NCBI RefSeq assembly: GCF_012986595.1 | Contig: NZ_JAAQYM010000005.1 | Coordinates: forward strand, 186,001 to 250,000 | Length of the DNA: 64,000 nucleotides | Direction of reading: 5' to 3' | Source: Pseudomonas koreensis | Lineage (GTDB): Bacteria; Pseudomonadota; Gammaproteobacteria; Pseudomonadales; Pseudomonadaceae | Shown here: in pieces, positions 57,889 to 64,000 of the stretch | Position numbering within the stretch: position 1 is the stretch's first letter | How the letters are laid out: the number at the start of each line of letters is the position of its first letter | Notes under the pieces: model-generated | Seen by the model: only the letters and a program-made list of their open reading frames with translations | The model's database searches: none | Told to the model about the DNA's origin: nothing | Program-made: the position numbers and the translations under genes

Positions 57889-59709
57889 GTGATCGAAAAT
57901 CTACGTAACATCGCCATCATTGCCCACGTTGACCATGGTAAGACCACCCTGGTAGACAAACTCCTGCGTCAATCCGGCACCCTGGAGCGCAACGAGCTCA
58001 ACGACGAGCGCGTGATGGACTCCAACGACCAGGAAAAAGAGCGCGGTATTACCATTCTGGCGAAAAACACCGCCATCAACTGGAACGGCTACCACATCAA
58101 CATCGTGGACACCCCGGGCCACGCCGACTTCGGCGGCGAAGTAGAACGCGTAATGTCGATGGTTGACTCCGTTCTGCTGCTGGTTGACGCTCAAGACGGC
58201 CCTATGCCGCAAACCCGTTTCGTGACCAAGAAGGCTTTCGAAGCCGGCCTGCGTCCAATCGTGGTGATCAACAAGGTTGACCGTCCAGGCGCGCGTCCGG
58301 ACTGGGTTCTGGACCAGATCTTCGACCTGTTCGACAACCTCGGTGCGACCGAAGAACAACTGGACTTCCAGGTTGTTTACGCCTCGGCCCTGAACGGCAT
58401 CGCCGGTCTGGATCACACCGCCATGGCTGAAGACATGACCCCGCTGTACCAAGCGGTAGTCGATCACGTTCCGCCTCCGGCCGTTGACCGTGACGGTCCG
58501 TTCCAGATGCAGATCTCCGCTCTTGACTACAACAGCTTCCTGGGTGTTATCGGTGTTGGCCGTATCGCTCGTGGTCGCGTCAAGCCGAACACCCCGGTTG
58601 TCGCTATCAGCGCCGACGGCAAGCGCCGCAACGGTCGTATCCTGAAGCTGATGGGTCACCACGGTCTGCACCGCGTTGACGTTGAAGAAGCAGCGGCCGG
58701 CGACATCGTCTGCATCAGCGGCTTCGACGAGCTGTTCATCTCCGACACTCTGTGCGATATCAACACCGTCGAGGCGATGAAGCCGCTGACCGTTGACGAG
58801 CCAACCGTTTCCATGACCTTCCAGGTAAACGACTCGCCATTCTGCGGTAAAGAAGGCAAGTTCGTGACCTCCCGTAACATCAAGGATCGTCTGGACAAAG
58901 AGCTGCTGTACAACGTTGCACTGCGCGTTGAAGAAGGCGACTCGGCTGACAAGTTCAAGGTTTCCGGCCGTGGTGAGCTGCACCTCTCGGTACTGATCGA
59001 AACCATGCGTCGCGAAGGCTTCGAGCTGGCCTTGGGCCGTCCTGAAGTGATCATCCGTGAAGTTGACGGCGTGAAGCAGGAACCGTTCGAAAACGTAACC
59101 ATCGACATCCCTGAAGAATCGCAGGGCAAGGTCATGGAAGAGATGGGTCTGCGTAAGGGCGACCTGAGCAACATGGTGCCGGATGGCAAGGGCCGTGTTC
59201 GTCTGGAATACAACATCCCTGCTCGCGGTCTGATCGGTTTCCGTAACCAGTTCCTGACCCTGACCAACGGTGCTGGCATCCTGACCTCGATCTTCGACCG
59301 TTACGCTCCAGTGAAGTCGGGCCACATGTCCGGCCGTCAGAACGGCGTTCTGGTTTCGGTTGAAACCGGCAAGGCACTGACCTACTCGCTGGAAACCCTG
59401 CAGGCTCGTGGCAAGCTGTTCGTAGAACACGGCCAGGAGATCTACAACGGTCAAATCGTTGGTCAGAACAGCCGCGACAACGACCTGGGTGTGAACCCAA
59501 CCAAAGGCAAGAAGCTCGACAACATGCGTGCTTCGGGTAAAGACGAAACCATCGCTCTGGTACCACCTGTTCGCTTCACTCTGGAACAGGCTCTGGAATA
59601 CATCCAGGAAGACGAGCTGTGCGAAGTCACGCCTAAGTCCATCCGTCTTCGCAAGAAGATCCTGGACGAAAGCGAGCGTACCCGCGCTGCCAAGAAAGCC
59701 AAGGCATAA
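57889..59709 (+). CDS. typA: ribosome-associated GTPase TypA/BipA
   Basis: A 606-residue translational GTPase. The GTG start gives the family N-terminus MIENLRNIAIIAHVDHGKTT, with G1 AHVDHGKTT, G3 DTPGHADFG and G4 NKVD. EF-G-like domains and the unique C-terminal domain (PLNPTKGKK-type VNPTKGKKLDNMR) follow. It helps 50S assembly and stress adaptation. Followed by an intrinsic terminator. Confidence 0.98.
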   Translation: MIENLRNIAIIAHVDHGKTTLVDKLLRQSGTLERNELNDERVMDSNDQEKERGITILAKNTAINWNGYHINIVDTPGHADFGGEVERVMSMVDSVLLLVDAQDGPMPQTRFVTKKAFEAGLRPIVVINKVDRPGARPDWVLDQIFDLFDNLGATEEQLDFQVVYASALNGIAGLDHTAMAEDMTPLYQAVVDHVPPPAVDRDGPFQMQISALDYNSFLGVIGVGRIARGRVKPNTPVVAISADGKRRNGRILKLMGHHGLHRVDVEEAAAGDIVCISGFDELFISDTLCDINTVEAMKPLTVDEPTVSMTFQVNDSPFCGKEGKFVTSRNIKDRLDKELLYNVALRVEEGDSADKFKVSGRGELHLSVLIETMRREGFELALGRPEVIIREVDGVKQEPFENVTIDIPEESQGKVMEEMGLRKGDLSNMVPDGKGRVRLEYNIPARGLIGFRNQFLTLTNGAGILTSIFDRYAPVKSGHMSGRQNGVLVSVETGKALTYSLETLQARGKLFVEHGQEIYNGQIVGQNSRDNDLGVNPTKGKKLDNMRASGKDETIALVPPVRFTLEQALEYIQEDELCEVTPKSIRLRKKILDESERTRAAKKAKA

Positions 59710-59725
59710 GATTTAGCCCAGGCTG

Positions 59726-59764
59726 AAAAAAAACGCCCCCGGTCGCGAGACCGGGGGCGTTTTT
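59726..59764 (+). terminator. typA terminator
   Basis: ACGCCCCCGGTC and GACCGGGGGCGT form a 12-bp stem around GCGA, with an A-tract before and TTTTT after. Confidence 0.95.
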
Positions 59765-59789
59765 GTTTGTCTGCGATTCAAGGCAAAAA

Positions 59790-59868
59790 AAGATCGCAGC
59801 CTTCGGCAGCTCCTACAGGGATACGCATTCCCCTGTAGGAGCTGCCGAAGGCTGCGATCTTTTGATCT
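59790..59868. repeat. REP-type palindromic pair, family A
   Basis: AGATCGCAGCCTTCGGCAGC and its complement face each other around about 22 bp, between typA and the convergent YkgJ-type gene. Confidence 0.88.
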
Positions 59869-60306
59869 TCAGAACTTCTCGATCGACCGTGAATTCTGCA
59901 CGCGCTCGACTTCTTTCGGCTTGTACGCGCAGTATCCCGGACGCGGGCCGATTTTCGGGTGGTTGCGGCAGGTGTCCGGGCGCTTGTCATAAATGGTGCA
60001 CAGGCGGCTCTTACGATCCAGGTAGTAGCAATCGTTGTTGCTCATGCGCTGCAGGGTGAAGATCCCCGACTTCTGGTTGAAGCGCTCGACCAGCCCTTCC
60101 TTTTGCAGGCGCTTGGCGATGTTCTTCGGCGGATCGCCCAGCTCGAACTCGTCGACCACACCGATGCGCACCAGGTCCTTGATCTTGACCTCGACCGGCA
60201 GGGTGCAGCAGCTGGAGACACAAGAGCCGCACATCGGGGCCGAATATTTGGCCCACGTATCGAGACGGTCGATCTCGGCGGCGGCAATCAGGTTGGGCTT
60301 CATCAT
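59869..60306 (-). CDS. YkgJ-family cysteine-cluster protein
   Basis: A 145-residue protein with two cysteine groups: C26-x2-C29-x3-C33-C34 (PMCGSCVSSCC) and a later set (DCYYLD, RLCTIYDKRPDTCRNHP, GYCAYKP). It is a predicted zinc or iron-sulfur binding protein of the YkgJ/CxxCxxCC family. Cytoplasmic; function unknown. MM start; the first ATG is used. Confidence 0.9.
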   Translation of the reverse strand: MMKPNLIAAAEIDRLDTWAKYSAPMCGSCVSSCCTLPVEVKIKDLVRIGVVDEFELGDPPKNIAKRLQKEGLVERFNQKSGIFTLQRMSNNDCYYLDRKSRLCTIYDKRPDTCRNHPKIGPRPGYCAYKPKEVERVQNSRSIEKF

Positions 60307-60563
60307 CGGGAATTACCAGGCGTGTGCATCAGGGCGCGCGATCATACCGGGACTGGTGGATTTTTGAACAACCTTTCGCCAGATTTTTCCAAATGCCGTG
60401 GAATTGGCCGTCAGTACGGCACGGCCCCTGCATTCATTAGCCCACTCGCCAAGGTAATGCCGGGCTATCTCACCGTCTTCGGAAAAACTGCAGAACCTGC
60501 GCCTCTACCGTCGGTCAGACCGTCTAGGCTCAGACAATTCCACGCTCGCTCGAGGTCCTATCG

Positions 60564-63014
60564 ATGACTCAAGAACCACTAGTTCGCGAAGCAGAGGTGG
60601 CCGCATTCCGCGATGCCGTCCTGACCAAGCTCACCTATGCAGTGGGCAAAGACCCGGATCACGCCTTCGACCATGACTGGTTCGAAGCCATTGCCCTGGC
60701 GGCGCGCGACCACATGGTCGAACACTGGATGGACCACACCCGGCAGATTTACCGCAAAGGCCAGAAGCGGGTGTATTACCTCTCGCTGGAGTTTCTCATT
60801 GGCCGCTTGCTCTACGACAGTCTGAGCAACCTGGGCCTGCTCGACGTCGCCCGGGAGGCGCTGACTGAACTCGGCGTCGATCTGGAGCGCATTCGCCTGC
60901 TGGAGCCGGATGCGGCGCTGGGCAACGGCGGCCTCGGGCGTCTGGCGGCGTGCTTCATGGAAAGCATGTCGACCCTCGGCATCGCCGGGCATGGCTACGG
61001 CATTCGCTACGAGCACGGCTTGTTCCGTCAGGCCATCGTCGATGGCTGGCAGCAGGAACAGACCGAGCACTGGCTGGATTTCGGTAACCCGTGGGAGTTC
61101 GAGCGGCCGGAAGTGGTGTACAGCATCGGCTTCGGCGGCAGCGTCGAAACGGTCACTGATGCCAGTGGCAAGACCAAACAGGTCTGGTCGCCCGCAGAAA
61201 CCGTGCGCGCGATTGCCTACGACACGCCAGTGGTTGGCTGGCGCGGGGCGAGCGTCAACACCTTGCGCCTGTGGCGTGCCCGAGCCATGGAAGATCTGCA
61301 CCTGGAGCGCTTCAACGCCGGTGACCACCTGGGTGCCGTCGCCGAAGTCGCCCGCGCCGAAAGTATTTCCCGCGTGCTTTACCCGGCCGACAGCACCGAA
61401 GCCGGGCAGGAGCTGCGCCTGCGTCAGGAATACTTCTTCGTCGCGGCTTCGCTGCAAGACTTGCTGCGTCGCCATCGCAACATGCACACCTCGGTGCTGA
61501 CCCTGGGCGATCACGCGGCGATTCAGCTCAACGACACCCACCCCTCGATTGCCGTCGCCGAACTGATGCGGCAACTGGTCGACGTCTACGACGTGGCCTG
61601 GGACGCAGCGTGGCAGGTCACCGTCGACACCCTGTCGTACACCAACCACACGCTGCTGCCCGAAGCGCTGGAAACCTGGCCGGTCGGCCTGATGGAACGC
61701 ATGTTGCCGCGGCACATGCAGATCATCTACCTGATCAACGCGCAGCACATCGATTCGCTGCGGGCCAAGGGCATTCACGATTTCGACGTGCTGCGCGCGG
61801 TGTCGCTGATCGAAGAAGACAACGGTCGCCGGGTGCGCATGGGCAACCTCGCCTTCCTCGGTTCGCATAGCGTCAACGGCGTGTCCGGACTCCACACGCA
61901 GTTGATGCGCAAGACCGTGTTCGCCGAACTGCACAAGCTCTACCCGGAGCGGATCAACAACAAAACCAACGGCATCACCTTCCGCCGCTGGTTGTTCCAG
62001 GCCAACTCCGAACTGACCTCGATGCTGGTCGATGCCCTCGGCCCGGAGGTGCTGGATAATCCTGAAGAACGCTTGCTCGATCTCGAACCGTTCGCCGAGA
62101 AAGCCGCGTTCCGCAAAGCCTTCGCCGAGCAGCGCCTGCACAGCAAAAAGGCCTTGGCCTATCTGATTCACGAGCGGTTGGGGATCGCGGTCAATCCGGC
62201 GGCGATGTTCGACGTGCAGGTCAAACGGATCCACGAATACAAGCGCCAGTTGCTCAACCTGATGCACACCGTGGCGCTGTATCAGGCGATCCGAGCCGAG
62301 CCTGAAGTGGACTGGGTGCCACGGGTGAAAATTTTCGCCGGTAAAGCGGCAGCGAGTTATCACCAGGCCAAGCTGATCATCAAACTGACCAACGACATCG
62401 CCCGGGTGGTGAATAACGACCCGACCGTGCGTGGCTTGCTGAAAGTGGTGTTTCTGCCCAACTACAACGTCAGTCTGGCCGAGAGCATTATTCCGGCGGC
62501 GGACTTGTCCGAGCAGATTTCCACTGCCGGTTTCGAAGCGTCGGGCACCAGTAACATGAAGTTCGGTCTCAATGGCGCACTGACCATCGGCACCCTTGAC
62601 GGCGCCAACGTGGAAATGTGCGAACGCATTGGCGCCGAGCACATGTTCATCTTCGGCCTGAGTGCGCAGCAGGTCGAAGCGCGCAAGCAGAACCACGAGT
62701 TCAGCGCCGCGCCGGACATCGCCGCGTCTCATCGTTTGAGCGACGTGCTGCAAGCGATCCGCAGCGGTGTGTTCTCGCCGGATGACACGTCGCGCTACAC
62801 CGGCCTGATCGATTCGCTGGTGGACTACGACCGCTTCCTGGTCTGCGCCGACTTCGACTCCTACTGGGAAGCGCAAAAACGCGTCGACGCGCACTGGCAC
62901 GATTCCAACAACTGGTGGCGCTCGGCAGTGCTCAACACGGCGCGGATGGGCTGGTTCTCGTCCGACCGGACCATTCGCGAGTACGCCACCGATATCTGGA
63001 AGGCACTGGAGTAA
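60564..63014 (+). CDS. glgP: glycogen/maltodextrin phosphorylase
   Basis: An 816-residue PLP enzyme that releases glucose-1-phosphate from alpha-glucans. Motifs: YYLSLEFLIGRLLYDSLSNL, ALGNGGLGRLAACFMES, YGIRYEHGLFRQ, NDTHPSIAVAELMR, and the PLP lysine in GTSNMKFGLNGALTIGTLDG. GAGG lies 8 nt before the ATG. It stands alone, without other glg genes nearby. Confidence 0.97.
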   Translation: MTQEPLVREAEVAAFRDAVLTKLTYAVGKDPDHAFDHDWFEAIALAARDHMVEHWMDHTRQIYRKGQKRVYYLSLEFLIGRLLYDSLSNLGLLDVAREALTELGVDLERIRLLEPDAALGNGGLGRLAACFMESMSTLGIAGHGYGIRYEHGLFRQAIVDGWQQEQTEHWLDFGNPWEFERPEVVYSIGFGGSVETVTDASGKTKQVWSPAETVRAIAYDTPVVGWRGASVNTLRLWRARAMEDLHLERFNAGDHLGAVAEVARAESISRVLYPADSTEAGQELRLRQEYFFVAASLQDLLRRHRNMHTSVLTLGDHAAIQLNDTHPSIAVAELMRQLVDVYDVAWDAAWQVTVDTLSYTNHTLLPEALETWPVGLMERMLPRHMQIIYLINAQHIDSLRAKGIHDFDVLRAVSLIEEDNGRRVRMGNLAFLGSHSVNGVSGLHTQLMRKTVFAELHKLYPERINNKTNGITFRRWLFQANSELTSMLVDALGPEVLDNPEERLLDLEPFAEKAAFRKAFAEQRLHSKKALAYLIHERLGIAVNPAAMFDVQVKRIHEYKRQLLNLMHTVALYQAIRAEPEVDWVPRVKIFAGKAAASYHQAKLIIKLTNDIARVVNNDPTVRGLLKVVFLPNYNVSLAESIIPAADLSEQISTAGFEASGTSNMKFGLNGALTIGTLDGANVEMCERIGAEHMFIFGLSAQQVEARKQNHEFSAAPDIAASHRLSDVLQAIRSGVFSPDDTSRYTGLIDSLVDYDRFLVCADFDSYWEAQKRVDAHWHDSNNWWRSAVLNTARMGWFSSDRTIREYATDIWKALE

Positions 63015-63032
63015 CTTTCCGCTCGGCTCGAT

Positions 63033-63038
63033 ATAATC
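63033..63038 (+). promoter_or_regulatory. -10 element upstream of the DUF2339 gene
   Basis: TATAAT lies about 145 nt before the ATG at 63183. The REP pair at 63051-63127 falls inside the predicted leader, so it would be transcribed. Confidence 0.4.
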
Positions 63039-63050
63039 GACGCGCCGGAA

Positions 63051-63127
63051 AAGATCGCAGCCTGCGGCAGCTCCTACTCAGGTGTTCACATGACCCTGTA
63101 GGCGCTGCCGCAGGCTGCGATCTTTTT
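63051..63127. repeat. REP-type palindromic pair, family A variant
   Basis: AAGATCGCAGCCTGCGGCAGC faces its complement; both arms carry CTGCGG in place of CTTCGG, a matched change that keeps pairing. Confidence 0.85.
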
Positions 63128-63182
63128 GGATCAGGCTGCGCTAATCTTCCCGGATTGGCCTTTGCGCTTAGGGATATCGACC

Positions 63183-64000
63183 ATGCAATGGATGTTCATG
63201 TTGATCGGGCTGGTGCTCGGCTGGTTGCTCGACGAGTCGTTCAGCGCCGCGTTGCTGGGTGCGCTGCTCGGGCTGGCGATCGGGCAATCGCTGCGTATTG
63301 CCCGGCTCGGCACGCAGACCGCCGAACAACAGCGTCAACTTGAACAGGCAAAGGTCGCCTTGCACGCCGTCGAGCAGCGCTTGTTTCTGCTTGAAGGTGT
63401 AGGGGGGCGTACCACACCGCCGAGTATTGAGCCGGTTGCGGACGCCGTCGTCGAGCCGGTCACCGTCGCCGAACAAGCATCCGCTCCCACGCCTGATCTG
63501 GTCTGGGAACTGCCCCCCGAACTCGAACCGATCTCTGCCGTCGCCAGCGAAACCAGCCAGCCGCTACCGGCCGATGTCTGGCGTCTGGACGCCGTCAGCG
63601 ACGAGCCGGCAGCCCCCGCACCTCTCGCCGAACCCCGTGGCCCGAACCTCATCGAGCGCGGCATCAGCGCTGCGCGCAACTGGCTGTTCGGCGGCAACAC
63701 CGTGCTGCGGGTCGGCGTGGTGCTGTTGTTCTTCGGCCTGGCCTTCCTGTTGCGCTACGCCACCGAAGGCATGGTGGTGCCGATCGAACTGCGTTACGCC
63801 GGTGTTGCGGCGGCGGCTTTGGCTCTGTTGGCGCTGGGCTGGTGGCTGCGTCGGCGCAACAGCAGTTATGCGCTGATTTTGCAGGGCACCGGGATTGCGG
63901 TCCTGTACCTGACGGTGTTTGCGGCGATGCGCCTGCACCCGTTGCTCGACCCGTCCGCCGCGCTGGGCCTGTTGGTGGCCGTGACGGTGTTCTCGGCGAT
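63183..64000 (+). CDS. DUF2339-family polytopic membrane protein (3' end cut off by window)
   Basis: The frame is open from the ATG to the window end (about 272 residues seen). An N-terminal membrane helix (MFMLIGLVLGWLLDESF) leads a coiled segment (QTAEQQRQLEQAKVALHAVE), a Pro/Val/Ala-rich linker, and then the DUF2339 start NWLFGGNTVLRVGVVLLFFG followed by many helices. The family has over 20 membrane segments and is usually 850-1000 residues. Function unknown. Confidence 0.85.
   Translation, partial: MQWMFMLIGLVLGWLLDESFSAALLGALLGLAIGQSLRIARLGTQTAEQQRQLEQAKVALHAVEQRLFLLEGVGGRTTPPSIEPVADAVVEPVTVAEQASAPTPDLVWELPPELEPISAVASETSQPLPADVWRLDAVSDEPAAPAPLAEPRGPNLIERGISAARNWLFGGNTVLRVGVVLLFFGLAFLLRYATEGMVVPIELRYAGVAAAALALLALGWWLRRRNSSYALILQGTGIAVLYLTVFAAMRLHPLLDPSAALGLLVAVTVFSA

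Noticed and set aside
57901..59454. 517-codon frame antisense to typA
   Set aside because: Shadow of a strongly conserved GTPase gene with biased codons.
60579..62900. 773-codon frame antisense to glgP
   Set aside because: Mirrors the codon positions of a highly conserved phosphorylase; no independent start signals.

Overview
The window is bacterial chromosome, very probably from the Pseudomonas fluorescens group. The basis is the high GC content, the gene content and order (hisB-hisH-DUF2164-hisA-hisF, gpmI-envC-ctpA-yibQ beside yibN-grxC-secB, ntrBC beside glnA, dctBD), and many intergenic palindromic repeats of two families typical of fluorescent pseudomonads. There is no insertion sequence, prophage or CRISPR array. 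Almost all of it is densely packed core or near-core genome. Gene starts were chosen from Shine-Dalgarno position and family N-termini, so several are shorter than the longest open frame.

Layout. 0-7.6 kb: the end of cysQ, then a continuous minus-strand run rfbB-rfbA-rfbC-rfbD (dTDP-L-rhamnose), dctB-dctD (C4-dicarboxylate sensing) and a hotdog thioesterase, mostly with 4-nt overlaps. 7.8-12.5 kb: a kinase/aminotransferase-fold fusion protein, agmatine deiminase and a small unknown protein. 12.7-17.3 kb: a TonB-dependent siderophore receptor, a DsbA-family protein and an OprD-family porin. 17.4-19.7 kb: a compact operon of a 2-oxoglutarate/Fe(II) amino-acid-type dioxygenase, a GNAT acetyltransferase and the two-part AzlCD exporter. 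A convergent LysR regulator overlaps its end. 20.9-22.3 kb: an Xre/RES toxin-antitoxin pair and tRNA-Thr. 22.7-26.9 kb: a HisPJQM-type amino-acid ABC transporter operon ending in a methyltransferase. 27.4-31.8 kb: gabP behind a probable sigma-54 promoter, a paralogous pair of small basic-tailed proteins, a hydrolase and small envelope proteins. 31.9-36.1 kb: tRNA-Phe, the asmA-mutY-yggX operon and a PanZ-like protein. 36.4-42.3 kb: an OFA-family transporter, the his cluster and a periplasmic binding protein. 42.3-49.9 kb: envelope and cell-division genes, gpmI, yibN-grxC-secB and trmL. 49.9-50.2 kb: an unusual tandem array of hairpins. 50.4-56.2 kb: ntrC-ntrB, two DUF4124 proteins and glnA, with NtrC-like sites. 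56.3-64 kb: thiI, typA, a YkgJ-type protein, glycogen phosphorylase and a truncated DUF2339 membrane protein.

Themes. Nitrogen handling recurs: ntrBC, glnA, gabP, agmatine deiminase, the His/Arg-type transporter and sigma-54 promoters. The most unusual items are: (1) the dioxygenase-acetyltransferase-AzlCD operon, with a foldable leader covering its ribosome-binding site, which looks like a pathway that modifies and exports an amino acid; (2) a ~78-bp tandem repeat whose hairpin arms differ from unit to unit yet stay complementary; (3) a three-domain kinase/PLP-enzyme fusion; (4) a promoter-terminator leader in front of the OprD porin gene.
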